DNA of 64,000 bases, taken from positions 1 to 64,000 of the forward strand of contig NZ_FUYN01000003.1 of NCBI RefSeq assembly GCF_900168025.1, read 5' to 3'. Source of the DNA: Acetoanaerobium noterae (GTDB taxonomy: Bacteria; Bacillota; Clostridia; Peptostreptococcales; Filifactoraceae). The stretch's first letter is position 1. Each line of letters starts with the position of its first letter. The translations under genes were made by a program, and so were the position numbers. The notes beneath the pieces were generated by a model. It saw only the letters and a list, made by a program, of their open reading frames with translations. It did not search any database and was not told where the DNA came from. This document shows positions 19,645 to 28,825 of this stretch, one piece after another.

Positions 19645-21324
19645 TTAAAGTATTACAGATTGCTTGTATTCTCCAAACACATCTCTCATAACGTTGCAGA
19701 TTTCGCCTAAAGTTGCATAAGCTTTTACGGCATCTAGTATATATGGCATTAAGTTCTCATCCGTACTACATGCATTTTTAAGTGAAGCTAAAGCTTGCTC
19801 TACTTTTTGAGAATCTCTTTTTTGCTTAAGGTCAGCAATTTTATTTTCTTGTAGTTCTCCTACTATAGGATCAACTCTAAGTAATCCTGTTGGTTTTGGC
19901 TCTTCAACTTGGAATTTGTTCATTCCTACTATAATTCTTTTGCCTGATTCAATCTCCTTTTGGTAAGTATATGATGCATCCATAATTTCTTGTTGCATAT
20001 ATCCTTTTTCAATTGCAGATGGAGAACCACCTAAATCGTCAATCTTGTTAATTAGCTCCATAGCTGCATCTTCTAATTGATTTGTTAGCGATTCTACATA
20101 ATATGAACCTGCAAGTGGATCTATAGTATCAGCCGCTCCGCTTTCATGAGCAACAATTTGTTGAGTTCTAAGAGCAGTTCTAACTGATGCTTCAGTAGGA
20201 AGCGCTAGTGCTTCATCCTTTGAATTTGTGTGTAGAGACTGAGTTCCACCAAGTACAGCAGCTAAAGTCTGAATTGCAACTCTTACGATATTGTTTTCTG
20301 GTTGCTGAGCTGTAAGTGTTGATCCACCAGTTTGAGTGTGGAATTTTAACATCATTGATTTAGGATTAGTTGCATTAAATCTATTTTTCATAACTTTAGC
20401 CCAGATTCTTCTAGCCGCTCTATACTTAGCAACTTCTTCAAATAAATCATTATGAGCATTAAAGAAGAATGAAAGTCTTGGAGCAAAGCTATCTACATCA
20501 AGACCTGCATCTATAGCGGCCTGAACATAAGCTATACCATTTGAAAGTGTAAATGCAATTTCTTGAGCAGCAGTAGAGCCTGCTTCTCTGATATGATATC
20601 CTGATATACTGATAGTATTCCAAAGAGGAACTTCTTTAGAACAGTATTCGAATATATTAGTGATAAGTCTCATAGACGGTTTTACAGGGAAAATATATGT
20701 ACCTCTTGCAACGTACTCTTTTAATATGTCATTTTGAATAGTACCACGTAATTTATCTGAAGTAACTCCTTGCTTTTCAGCCACTGCAATATACATTGCA
20801 AGCAATACTGCCGCTGGAGCATTAATTGTCATAGAAGTTGAAACCTTATCTAGAGGAATTCCATCAAATAGAATTTCCATATCTGCTAATGAGTCTATAG
20901 CAACTCCAACTTTCCCAACTTCACCTTTAGATATTTCATCACCTGAATCATATCCCATTTGAGTAGGTAGGTCAAAAGCAACCGATAATCCCATAGAGCC
21001 TTGCTCAATAAGGTACTTGTATCTTTTATTTGATTCCTCTGCTGTAGCAAATCCAGCATACATTCTCATTGTCCAGAATCTACCTCTGTACATGGTATCT
21101 TGAACGCCTCTAGTGAATGGATACTGAGCAGGTATTCCCAAATCTCTTTCATAATCAAGTTCTTCGATATCAGCTGGAGTATAAAGTCTTTTAACTTCAA
21201 TCTCCGATGAGTTTTTAAAAGTCTCTTTTCTTTCTGGGAATTTTTCCAGAGCCTTTTTTACTTTTGTAGCTTCCCAGGATTCTACAGTTTCTCTGATTTT
21301 TGAAACATCATTCTTATTAAACAT
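19645..21324 (-). CDS. mcmA: Methylmalonyl-CoA mutase, catalytic (TIM-barrel) subunit
   Basis: Radical rearrangement of succinyl-CoA and methylmalonyl-CoA. The 559 residues cover only the substrate-binding barrel. Diagnostic segments include [55 protein letters not shown] and [15 protein letters not shown]. Tyr89 in RMYAGF is the position where methylmalonyl-CoA mutases have Tyr and isobutyryl-CoA mutases have Phe, which supports this substrate. It is the first gene of the eight-gene operon and has a GGGAGGAAAG Shine-Dalgarno. Confidence 0.94.
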   Translation of the reverse strand: MFNKNDVSKIRETVESWEATKVKKALEKFPERKETFKNSSEIEVKRLYTPADIEELDYERDLGIPAQYPFTRGVQDTMYRGRFWTMRMYAGFATAEESNKRYKYLIEQGSMGLSVAFDLPTQMGYDSGDEISKGEVGKVGVAIDSLADMEILFDGIPLDKVSTSMTINAPAAVLLAMYIAVAEKQGVTSDKLRGTIQNDILKEYVARGTYIFPVKPSMRLITNIFEYCSKEVPLWNTISISGYHIREAGSTAAQEIAFTLSNGIAYVQAAIDAGLDVDSFAPRLSFFFNAHNDLFEEVAKYRAARRIWAKVMKNRFNATNPKSMMLKFHTQTGGSTLTAQQPENNIVRVAIQTLAAVLGGTQSLHTNSKDEALALPTEASVRTALRTQQIVAHESGAADTIDPLAGSYYVESLTNQLEDAAMELINKIDDLGGSPSAIEKGYMQQEIMDASYTYQKEIESGKRIIVGMNKFQVEEPKPTGLLRVDPIVGELQENKIADLKQKRDSQKVEQALASLKNACSTDENLMPYILDAVKAYATLGEICNVMRDVFGEYKQSVIL

Positions 21325-21416
21325 TTTTACTTTCCTCCCTAGATAGTTATGTTTGTTTGGGAACCAACTACAAGATTAACACACTTTTTGTAATTTGTCT
21401 TTAGAAATCAGAGTAA

Positions 21417-21473
21417 TTTTCATGCAATTGAGTGAAAAAATTTCATGATTTCTTGACCAAGAATTATTTCATG
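21417..21473 (-). promoter_or_regulatory. Palindrome and repeated boxes in the mcm operon leader
   Basis: A perfect palindrome TTCTTG-AC-CAAGAA lies at 21450-21463. Copies of ATTTCATG flank it on both sides (21440-21447 and 21466-21473), and a third near-copy TTTTCATG lies at 21417-21424. The repeats are 23 and 26 bp apart. This looks like a binding site for a dimeric regulator, in the long leader before mcmA. The factor is unknown. Confidence 0.5.
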
Positions 21474-21555
21474 CCATAAAATGCATTTTTGTATTCATTA
21501 GTTAGTCATAAAAACTTAAGAAAGCTTCATTTTTCAGCTATCAGTTTATTGTTAA

Positions 21556-21584
21556 ATTGTATTTTTTGCAGAATTACAATTCAA
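21556..21584 (-). promoter_or_regulatory. Promoter of the mcm-mmd operon
   Basis: On the minus strand there is a -35 TTGAAT (21579-21584), a 17-bp spacer and a -10 TACAAT (21556-21561). It would give a leader of about 225 nt. I looked for a cobalamin riboswitch in that leader and did not recognise one. Apart from this promoter, the palindrome downstream and the ftsH terminator, the 352-base gap shows nothing else. Confidence 0.6.
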
Positions 21585-21596
21585 ATCATGCACAAT

Positions 21597-21643
21597 GAAA
21601 AAAGCGCCATATCGCTAATTTTAAAATAGCAGATAGGCGCTTT
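21597..21643 (-). terminator. Terminator of the ispE-ftsH gene cluster
   Basis: On the minus strand AAAGCGCC and GGCGCTTT form the base of an imperfect stem with TTTTAAAA at its tip, followed by a run of at least six T. It lies about 35 bases after the ftsH stop. Confidence 0.8.
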
Positions 21644-21676
21644 AAGCTTATTTAATATTTAAGTCCAGCTTTTATA

Positions 21677-23653
21677 CTAAACTTCCTTTTCCTTTTCACT
21701 TTCATCATCAAGTTTAAGTTCAGAAGGAGTATCAGAAACAGTTTCACTGCTGATAGTTTCATCAATGAACTGACCTAGCTCCTCTTTATTTTCTGACTTA
21801 GCTTCATCACTTGACTCTAAATCATCATCTGTCAAATCAAGCTCGCCAGCAAAAGCTTTTTGGAATTGAGCTGCATCAAGAGTTTCATATTTTAATAATG
21901 CTTTTGCAACACCATGAAGCTTTTCTATATTGTCACTAAGAAGCTTTTCTGTCATATGATATGCTTCATCGACTATTCTTCTTATTTCTCTATCGATTTC
22001 TGAAGCTACCTCTTCAGAATAATTCCTTCTAGTAGTAAAATCTCTTCCAAGGAAAACTTCATCTGAAGAATCTCCAAATGCCATAGAACCAAGCTTTTCA
22101 CTCATTGCATATTTTGTAACCATAGCACGAGCAATTGCAGATACTCTTTCCAAGTCATTTTGAGCTCCAGTTGATATATCATCTAAAACTAATCTTTCAG
22201 CTACCCTACCACCTAATAGATGCACTAATTGCTCTTCCATTTCAGTTTTTGTAGCATAGTATTTATCTTCAGTAGGGAGAATCATTGTAAATCCTCCAGC
22301 TCTACCTCTTGGAATAATAGTAACCTGATGAACAGGGTCTGTATGTGGCAATAGTGATGCCACAACAGCATGACCTGCTTCATGATATGCTGTAAGCTTT
22401 CTTTCTTTTTCACTTATTACTTTTGATTTTTTCGGAATACCAGCTATAACCTTAGTGATTGCTTCTTCTATAGTATCCATTTTTATTGTTTTCTCATTTA
22501 ATCTTGCAGTAAGAAGAGCTGCTTCGTTCATAAGATTTTCAATATCAGCTGGAGTAAATCCTGGCGTTCTTCTTGCAAGAACCTTTAAATTAACATCTTC
22601 AGCAAGAGGCTTATTTCTTGCGTGAACCTTTAGAATCTCTTCTCTGCCTTTTGCATCTGGAGAACCAACTAGCACCTGTCTGTCAAAACGACCTGGTCTA
22701 AGTAAAGCAGGGTCTAAGATATCTGGTCTGTTTGTAGCAGCCATGATAATAACTCCTTCATTCACTCCAAAACCATCCATTTCAACTAGAAGCTGATTAA
22801 GCGTTTGTTCTCTTTCATCATGTCCGCCTCCAAGACCTGCTCCTCTTTTTCTTCCAACTGCATCAATTTCGTCTATGAAAATGATACATGGAGCTGATTT
22901 TTTGGCTTGCTCAAACAAATCTCTCACTCTAGATGCTCCGACCCCAACAAACATCTCAACAAAGTCAGAACCACTTATAGAGAAAAATGGCACTTTAGCT
23001 TCTCCAGCAACTGCCTTAGAAAGATATGTTTTACCTGTTCCAGGAGGACCTACCATCAAGATACCTTTTGGTATTCTGGCTCCTAGCTCAATATATTTTT
23101 TAGGATTTTTCAGGAAATCTACAATTTCCTCAAGCTCCTCTTTTTCTTCGTCTAGTCCAGCGACTTCCTTAAAAGTTACTTTGACTTTTTCATCACCTTT
23201 ATGCATTTTTGCTTTGGACTTTCCAAAATTCATAACCTTGCTACCGCCACCTTGAGACTGCTGCATAAATACGAACCAAATCACTACAAAAATCAATATC
23301 ATAAATAGTGAAGGCAGTATTTCAATAAGCCAAGGTGTAGCTGGTACAGGCTCACCTGTAACTACTAGCTTTTTCTCTTGTGCTTGTTTTAATATTTCCG
23401 AAGACAAGCTCTCCTCATTGATTGAATAAGGTAAATACGACGTGAATGTTTCATTTGTACTCTTTAATGTTCCTGTAATTCTTCTATCTACAAATTTTAC
23501 CTCTTTAACATCTTCTGCTTTAAGATTTTGGTAAAACTCTGAAAACGGTATATCCCTAATCTCCTGAGTCTGGTTCCCAAAAAGCTGAACAACCGAGATG
23601 ATAATTAAAAATATAAGTAGATAAAAGCCTGCTCCTCTGAAAAATTTTTTCAA
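21677..23653 (-). CDS. ftsH: ATP-dependent membrane zinc metalloprotease FtsH
   Basis: Membrane quality-control protease, 658 residues. Two membrane helices (about 8-25 and 109-130) frame the extracytoplasmic domain. The AAA+ module has Walker A GPPGTGKT (202-209), Walker B IIFIDEID (257-264) and the second region of homology [19 protein letters not shown]. The zinc site is HEAGH (424-428). The C-terminal tail is long, acidic and low-complexity, as often seen in Firmicutes. It follows tilS by 66 bases, the standard tilS-ftsH order without hpt between them. Confidence 0.97.
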   Translation of the reverse strand: MKKFFRGAGFYLLIFLIIISVVQLFGNQTQEIRDIPFSEFYQNLKAEDVKEVKFVDRRITGTLKSTNETFTSYLPYSINEESLSSEILKQAQEKKLVVTGEPVPATPWLIEILPSLFMILIFVVIWFVFMQQSQGGGSKVMNFGKSKAKMHKGDEKVKVTFKEVAGLDEEKEELEEIVDFLKNPKKYIELGARIPKGILMVGPPGTGKTYLSKAVAGEAKVPFFSISGSDFVEMFVGVGASRVRDLFEQAKKSAPCIIFIDEIDAVGRKRGAGLGGGHDEREQTLNQLLVEMDGFGVNEGVIIMAATNRPDILDPALLRPGRFDRQVLVGSPDAKGREEILKVHARNKPLAEDVNLKVLARRTPGFTPADIENLMNEAALLTARLNEKTIKMDTIEEAITKVIAGIPKKSKVISEKERKLTAYHEAGHAVVASLLPHTDPVHQVTIIPRGRAGGFTMILPTEDKYYATKTEMEEQLVHLLGGRVAERLVLDDISTGAQNDLERVSAIARAMVTKYAMSEKLGSMAFGDSSDEVFLGRDFTTRRNYSEEVASEIDREIRRIVDEAYHMTEKLLSDNIEKLHGVAKALLKYETLDAAQFQKAFAGELDLTDDDLESSDEAKSENKEELGQFIDETISSETVSDTPSELKLDDESEKEKEV

Positions 23654-23719
23654 AAAGAAGCCCTCCTCTCTAACTATTTCGATTTAAGATATATCAAAGT
23701 ATATCATACAACATTTTTT

Positions 23720-25114
23720 TTATAAAGTTTTGCAAGTTATTCTAATTACTCTTTTAGTATTTTCATCAATTTTATAATCCTCGCTAATCTTATGTCCCAT
23801 AAGCCACAAGATTCCTTTGTCATCAGAAAGTACAGCAATGCTGTTTCTTTTTTCTCTTGGGATTTTTAAATCAATAAAAATGTCTTTAAGCTTCTTCGTC
23901 CCTCCTAACCCCATAGGTTTCATTCTGTCACCATCTAATCTTGATCTGACAATTAAATTACCTTTGATTTTATCATAATCAAAAGCTTTGGTATACTGAC
24001 CTGTCGGAAGTGCAATGCATCTTTCTTTTGACATAATTTTAGATTCAATGCGCATGCCGATTTCATCTATTTGTATATACCCATCTGGTTCCAAAATATA
24101 GTTGTAATTTACATTTTCAAAAGATATTTCTTCAAAAGTAAAAATTAAACCATCTGTAGTTTTATATACCATCAAGCCTTTAGGAAGATTCAGTTTAAGC
24201 TGATTTTTAGAATTTTTGATAAGAGATAAGATATCCTCTATATGTACATTATCAATGCCTTCAAGTGTGCCAGCTAAAGTTTTTATTGCCATCCTAATAA
24301 GTCTTTTTACTAAAGAGGAATGAGTTCCTTTCAGCTCTTCTATATCAAGTTTAATGGTTTCATTTGTATTTTCAAGCACCTGCTCTTCGAAAATTCTTTG
24401 AGCTTCAGCTTCTAGATAATCACTATCTTCTCTTAATACATTTGCCATTCTTGAAATTGTATCCTTAATATTAGCTGAAAATTCTTGCTCTATAAAAGGA
24501 AGTAATTTTAGTCTAATCTTATTTCTTGTATATTCCGTTTCTAAATTCGTGTAATCTATTCTAGGGTTTAGTTTGTTTTCATCGCAATAACTTACAATGT
24601 TAGCTTTTGAAGTATCCATAAGAGGTCTAATAACTCCATCGACTCTCTTGTAATCCATGCCCTTAAGACCTGTGATACCTGTACCGCGTATAAGTCTCAT
24701 TATAACTGTTTCTGCTTGATCATCTAGATTATGAGCTACAGCAATTTTTTTCGCTCCTATACGATTTTTTACTTCAAAAAGCATATCATATCTCAGTTTT
24801 CTCGCAGCTTCTTCTAATGTCATTTTCTTTTCTTTTGCATATGCTGGTACATCTATAGCCTTTACAAAAAATGGAACATCTAGCTCATCACATAATTTTG
24901 CAGCATAAAGTGCATCCTTTTGGGCTTCTATCCCCCTAATTTTATGATTTAAATGAGCCGCATAAATTTTTATATTATAATATGTCTCCAATTTCTTTAA
25001 AGCATGCAACAGACATACGGAATCTGGTCCTCCAGATAGTGCTACCAAAATTTTATCTTTATTTTCTATAAGATTTTCTCTTTCTATGGTTTGCTTAATT
25101 TTTTCAATAACCAT
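23720..25114 (-). CDS. tilS: tRNA(Ile)-lysidine synthase
   Basis: Converts the wobble cytidine of the AUA-reading tRNA-Ile to lysidine. The PP-loop SGGPDS lies near residue 30 of the long frame, followed by AAHLNHKIRG, AHNLDDQAETVIMRLIRGTG and a C-terminal TilS substrate-binding domain (GTKKLKDIFIDLKIPR). The frame opens at an ATG at 25123, but AAAGG abuts it. The next ATG at 25114 is nine bases from that Shine-Dalgarno and is preferred. Co-transcribed with DUF1934 upstream and ftsH downstream. Confidence 0.95.
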   Translation of the reverse strand: MVIEKIKQTIERENLIENKDKILVALSGGPDSVCLLHALKKLETYYNIKIYAAHLNHKIRGIEAQKDALYAAKLCDELDVPFFVKAIDVPAYAKEKKMTLEEAARKLRYDMLFEVKNRIGAKKIAVAHNLDDQAETVIMRLIRGTGITGLKGMDYKRVDGVIRPLMDTSKANIVSYCDENKLNPRIDYTNLETEYTRNKIRLKLLPFIEQEFSANIKDTISRMANVLREDSDYLEAEAQRIFEEQVLENTNETIKLDIEELKGTHSSLVKRLIRMAIKTLAGTLEGIDNVHIEDILSLIKNSKNQLKLNLPKGLMVYKTTDGLIFTFEEISFENVNYNYILEPDGYIQIDEIGMRIESKIMSKERCIALPTGQYTKAFDYDKIKGNLIVRSRLDGDRMKPMGLGGTKKLKDIFIDLKIPREKRNSIAVLSDDKGILWLMGHKISEDYKIDENTKRVIRITCKTL

Positions 25115-25144
25115 CGAGTTCATCCTTTACAATATATTCATCTT

Positions 25145-25570
25145 TTATTTATTAACAGTTATGTGCATACTGTTTTTTCCTTCAAACATATTTTTTATCA
25201 AAATATCATATTCTATTATGATATCAATTTCAAGAGGCTCTTCTTTAATATAAACATCCACGCTTTTAGTCAGCATTTCCATTGTCATACTTCCATATGG
25301 TGTTTTATATTGAGTCCTATGTCTTTTATTCTTTTCAAACTCCATAGTTGAGGAGTTGCTACCTAGCCTTCTTAAAACAACTTGATTATCTTTTATTTTT
25401 AATGTAGTAGTCGTTCCTTGCATTCCAGAAATTTCGCTCTCATCATAAACAAGATAATAAGCATCGCTTTTTTTGTAAAACTTTCCTTCTGTTATTAACT
25501 CAATAACTTCATCTTGCTTTGTATTAATGTCTACCTGAGTAGTTCTTATATTTATAATTGCCTTATTCAA
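25145..25570 (-). CDS. DUF1934 beta-barrel protein (YwiB-like)
   Basis: Small calycin-like protein of about 141 residues with alternating beta-strand pattern, matching the DUF1934/YwiB family by segments such as DAYYLVYDESEISGMQGTTT and TPYGSMTMEMLT. Its biochemical role is not established. The Shine-Dalgarno AAAGG is correctly spaced from a TTG at 25570; a GTG at 25579 directly abuts it and is less likely. It lies between ddl and tilS on the same strand with short gaps. Confidence 0.8.
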   Translation of the reverse strand: MNKAIINIRTTQVDINTKQDEVIELITEGKFYKKSDAYYLVYDESEISGMQGTTTTLKIKDNQVVLRRLGSNSSTMEFEKNKRHRTQYKTPYGSMTMEMLTKSVDVYIKEEPLEIDIIIEYDILIKNMFEGKNSMHITVNK

Positions 25571-25593
25571 ATGTATCACCTTTCAACTAACAC

Positions 25594-26664
25594 CTACATA
25601 TTCTTTTTAGAAGAATCTCTCTTATGCCTTTGTATAGCTAAATCAATTAGTTCTTCTAATAAGTTTTCATAAGATACTCCACTATTTTCCCAAAGCTTCG
25701 GATACATGCTAATAGATGTAAATCCTGGCATTGAGTTAACTTCATTAAGATACACCTTTTGAGTATCCTTGTCTACAAAAAAATCTATTCTGCAAAGTCC
25801 CTCTGCATTTAAGCCTTTATATGCCCTATATGCCATGTCTTGAATCTGTCTATCAGCTTCAAAACTAAGGTCTGCTGGTATGATAAGCTGAGATGCATTG
25901 CTTTTGTACTTAGCATCATAATCATAAAACTCATCTGAAGGAATTATCTCTCCAGCAACTGATATTCTAATATTATCGCAATTGCCTAGCACAGCAACTT
26001 CTATTTCTCTTGCATTAACGCCTTTTTCAATTATTATTTTATGGTCATACTCAAAAGCTTTTTGCATAGCTAAAACCAGCTGTTGTTTATCTTTAGCTTT
26101 TGATATTCCAACACTTGATCCCATATTGGCTGGTTTAATAAAGCAAGGATAACCTAAATTAGCTTCTGCTCTTGAAACAATCTCTTGTGCTTGCTCATAT
26201 GAATAACAAGTTATATGAGGCACTTGGTTTATCCCTTCATAAGAGAATATTTTCTTCGCCATATCCTTATCCATTCCGTTAGCAGACGCTAGGACTGAAC
26301 ATCCTACGTAAGGTATGCCTGAAAGCTCTAGTAAACCTTGAAGCTTTCCATCTTCACCATATGGTCCATGAAGAACTGGAAAAACAAGCTCAAGCTCAGC
26401 AATCACTTTATCATTATCATAAATTCCTGGTTTTTTCTTGTTACTATATAAAATCACTTCAGCTGAAGTTTTTTTATCGAACCAGCTTCCATCTGAAACC
26501 TCTTCGATGCTTCCATCAAAGTAATGCATAAAACCATCTCTGTCCATTCCTATGAGATATACATTATGAACATCCTTATTAAGTCTTTTGTAAATATGCA
26601 TTGCAGACTGAAGTGAAACTTCATACTCTGCAGATTTTCCACCAAATATTAATCCAATGTTCAT
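25594..26664 (-). CDS. ddl: D-alanine--D-alanine ligase
   Basis: ATP-grasp enzyme making the D-Ala-D-Ala dipeptide for peptidoglycan. N-terminal GLIFGGKSAEYEVSLQSA, HGPYGEDGKLQGLLELSGIPYVG, FIKPANMGSSVGISK and the C-terminal RIDFFVD...LNEVNSMPGFTSIS motif are all present. About 356 residues, the longer VanA-like length class. I start at ATG 26664, six bases from AGGTG. A GTG at 26673 overlaps the gntR stop as GTGA and is the alternative. Confidence 0.95.
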   Translation of the reverse strand: MNIGLIFGGKSAEYEVSLQSAMHIYKRLNKDVHNVYLIGMDRDGFMHYFDGSIEEVSDGSWFDKKTSAEVILYSNKKKPGIYDNDKVIAELELVFPVLHGPYGEDGKLQGLLELSGIPYVGCSVLASANGMDKDMAKKIFSYEGINQVPHITCYSYEQAQEIVSRAEANLGYPCFIKPANMGSSVGISKAKDKQQLVLAMQKAFEYDHKIIIEKGVNAREIEVAVLGNCDNIRISVAGEIIPSDEFYDYDAKYKSNASQLIIPADLSFEADRQIQDMAYRAYKGLNAEGLCRIDFFVDKDTQKVYLNEVNSMPGFTSISMYPKLWENSGVSYENLLEELIDLAIQRHKRDSSKKNM

Positions 26665-26669
26665 TATTT

Positions 26670-27350
26670 TCACCTAGCCTTTTTTTTGTATTTATCGAGT
26701 ATGAACTCCTTTACCTCTCTTATATGTTCCATAGCACAAGCTCTAGATATCTCTGGATCCCTAGATTTTAAAGCATCTAATATTTTTTTGTGGCTATGAA
26801 CTATATATTTCGCTGTAGTAATGTCTTCAATATAGCTTTTTCTAAATCTATGAACTTGCTCTATAAGAACAGCATTAACCTTTACTAATCTTGGATTTCT
26901 AGAGGCACTTAACAAAACATCATGGAATCTAGAATCCCATCTTATAATTTTTTCAATATTTTTTTCCTCTACACTTTTAATAAGGGCTATATACGCTTTT
27001 TCTAGCTCCTTAAGCTCTTCTTCACTCATATTCACTGCAGCTAGTGATGCTGCTAAGCCTTCTAAGGTTTCTCTTACTTCAAGCACATCAGCTACATCTT
27101 TTACAGAAAGATCTGAAACCTGAGCCCCTCTTCTAGGAATCATTTCTACTAAACCTTCTAGCTCTAGCTTTCTAATAGCTTCTCTAATAGGAGTTCTAGA
27201 CACACCTAGCTTGTCAGCTAGCTGAACTTCCATTAACCTCTCTCCAGGTAGCAACGTTCCATCTAAAATTGCATTTCTAAGATGCTCGAATACAATTTCT
27301 CTAAGTGGTTTTATATCTTTTATATTGAGCTTATTAATCCCTCGATTCAA
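26670..27350 (-). CDS. GntR-family transcriptional regulator (FadR/FCD type)
   Basis: 226 residues. The N-terminal winged helix has LREIVFEHLRNAILDGTLLPGERLMEVQ-type sequence with the recognition helix in LGVSRTPIREAIRKLELEGL. The C-terminal all-helical FCD domain probably binds a small carboxylate with a metal. Starts at TTG 27350, six bases after a perfect GGAGGAG, inside the 3' end of ispE (17-base overlap). It sits between ispE and ddl, so it may regulate this cell-envelope precursor cluster or only be carried with it. Confidence 0.9.
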   Translation of the reverse strand: MNRGINKLNIKDIKPLREIVFEHLRNAILDGTLLPGERLMEVQLADKLGVSRTPIREAIRKLELEGLVEMIPRRGAQVSDLSVKDVADVLEVRETLEGLAASLAAVNMSEEELKELEKAYIALIKSVEEKNIEKIIRWDSRFHDVLLSASRNPRLVKVNAVLIEQVHRFRKSYIEDITTAKYIVHSHKKILDALKSRDPEISRACAMEHIREVKEFILDKYKKKAR

Positions 27351-28212
27351 TATAAACTCCTCCTCTCTCTGTTTTAGTTACAAAAATTTCATTATATTTA
27401 AATCTTAAACTCTCATAACAATCTTTCAAATCTGAAATGGATTCGAAAATTCCAAATACTGCAGTTCCACTGCCAGTCATCATAGAAATTTTCGCCTTGC
27501 CATTTATCATGTCTTTTTTTATTTCGTTTATCAATGAAACTTTACTTGCTGTAACACTCTCTAATACATTCCCCATAGTTTTTACCATTTCATCTAAATT
27601 CTTATAATTCATAGCCTTTATAAAGCCATTATTGTCAGGTCTATTTGCAAGTTCTGAAAGAAATAGATTCTTATATACAAAAGCTGTAGATATAGACTCA
27701 TCTGGCTTAATAATTAGCAGATTCAAATCCATAATTGGTAGCTTTTCCATTTTTTCTCCAATTCCTGTTGCTCTTACACACCCTCCTTCTATACAAAAGG
27801 GTACATCTGCTCCTATTTTAAGAGCTATACTTTTCATTTCCTCAAGTGACATGTTGAGATTAAAAAGCTCATTTATTCCAACTATTACAGCTGCTGCATC
27901 AGCACTTCCCCCAGCCATTCCTGCGCCAATTGGTATGGTTTTATTAATATGTATATCCACTCCTGAAAATTCTTTTTCTTCCATAATTAACTTTGCTGCT
28001 TTAAATGCAGAGTTCATTTCGTCTATTTCTAAGCTATTATTATCACAGCTTACCTTTATATTGTTTTCATAATTCTTTTTTATAGTTATTTCATCATATA
28101 TACCAACGCTGTGCATTACCATATCCAACAAATGATAGCCATCTTCACGTTTACCTATAACATCTAAAGTAAGGTTTATCTTTGCATTTGCTTTTACTAC
28201 TAACTTTTCCAT
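27334..28212 (-). CDS. ispE: 4-diphosphocytidyl-2-C-methyl-D-erythritol kinase
   Basis: GHMP kinase of the MEP isoprenoid pathway. KANAKINLTLDVIGKREDGYH at the N-terminus and the ATP-binding loop PIGAGMAGGSADAAAV are diagnostic; TGSGTAVFGIF is the C-terminal GHMP motif. The frame is open to 28287, but the first 25 codons lack family similarity and GGAGGAAGA lies directly before the ATG at 28212. That start gives 292 residues. veg lies just upstream, the same order as in Bacillus. Confidence 0.95.
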   Translation of the reverse strand: MEKLVVKANAKINLTLDVIGKREDGYHLLDMVMHSVGIYDEITIKKNYENNIKVSCDNNSLEIDEMNSAFKAAKLIMEEKEFSGVDIHINKTIPIGAGMAGGSADAAAVIVGINELFNLNMSLEEMKSIALKIGADVPFCIEGGCVRATGIGEKMEKLPIMDLNLLIIKPDESISTAFVYKNLFLSELANRPDNNGFIKAMNYKNLDEMVKTMGNVLESVTASKVSLINEIKKDMINGKAKISMMTGSGTAVFGIFESISDLKDCYESLRFKYNEIFVTKTERGGVYIESRD

Positions 28213-28264
28213 TCTTCCTCCAAAAGCACAATTGAGAATTATGTATTTTTTATACAATAAGAAC

Positions 28265-28270
28265 ATTATA
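28265..28270 (-). promoter_or_regulatory. Likely -10 element of the ispE promoter
   Basis: A perfect TATAAT on the minus strand lies about 55 bases before the ispE start, after the veg terminator. No good -35 is seen at 16-18 bp, so this is a partial assignment. Confidence 0.4.
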
Positions 28271-28330
28271 CTATACAAAACTTGCAAAATACATAAAAAC
28301 TGTAATTATAATCGAAAATAATTCTGCATA

Positions 28331-28364
28331 CAAAAAACCCCTCTTATATTAATAAAAGGGGTTT
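28331..28364 (-). terminator. Terminator of veg
   Basis: AAACCCCT and AGGGGTTT form the stem ends, with an AT-rich middle. A T-run follows on the minus strand, about 15 bases after the veg stop. Confidence 0.8.
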
Positions 28365-28379
28365 CTATGTAGTAATATA

Positions 28380-28643
28380 CTAAGAAAGTTTAGCTAAGTC
28401 GTTTTTACTCAGTTTTAGTTTCACAGTAGATGTAAGTACATCAGAATAGCTATAAGATACTCTAGTAGTAGTTTCGTAGTTTCCATCAAGCCTGACAACG
28501 AAAACATTAGGATATGCATTTTCTAGGATGCCTTCCCTAACAATAATCTTTTTTCTGCCTTTGTTGGCTTTTAGAATTATCTTTTTTCCCAGGTGCTTTT
28601 CAATACTCTTTCTTATTCCTTCTAAGGTATGTTTCGTAGCCAA
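28380..28643 (-). CDS. veg: Veg protein
   Basis: 87-residue basic protein of the Veg/DUF1021 family (HLGKKIILKANKGRKKIIVREGILENAYPNVFVV region). In Bacillus subtilis Veg is an abundant product linked to biofilm-gene control. The start is TTG at 28643, four bases after AGGGTGA plus T-run. Two tandem consensus promoters precede it, suggesting strong expression. Confidence 0.93.
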   Translation of the reverse strand: MATKHTLEGIRKSIEKHLGKKIILKANKGRKKIIVREGILENAYPNVFVVRLDGNYETTTRVSYSYSDVLTSTVKLKLSKNDLAKLS

Positions 28644-28676
28644 AAAATCACCCTCTTCTCTATTATCACTATTTAT

Positions 28677-28705
28677 ATAATAGCACAGTAGAGAGCAATT
28701 GTCAA
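28677..28705 (-). promoter_or_regulatory. veg proximal promoter
   Basis: On the minus strand there is a -35 TTGACA (28700-28705), a 17-bp spacer and a -10 TATTAT (28677-28682). Confidence 0.75.
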
Positions 28706-28719
28706 ATTTGTAAATTTTA

Positions 28720-28749
28720 ATTATAATCCAAGTACATAAGCGTTGTCAA
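28720..28749 (-). promoter_or_regulatory. veg distal promoter
   Basis: On the minus strand there is a -35 TTGACA (28744-28749), an 18-bp spacer and a -10 TATAAT (28720-28725). Both hexamers are perfect consensus. Confidence 0.75.
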
Positions 28750-28825
28750 TAAATAAAATCGGATTTATAAAATAATTATTTTGTAGTTCAATAATTTGGA
28801 ATAATTATACAAAAAATATGCTATA

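Noticed and set aside
21325-21560. Sigma-54 type -24/-12 promoter near a TGGCAT in the mcm leader
   Set aside because: No GG-N10-GC spacing could be found; a good sigma-A type promoter exists upstream.
21325-21676. Cobalamin riboswitch before the B12-dependent mutase operon
   Set aside because: The leader is long enough, but I found no B12-box-like conserved core or matching stems. Only a palindrome and repeats are visible. A covariance-model search would decide.
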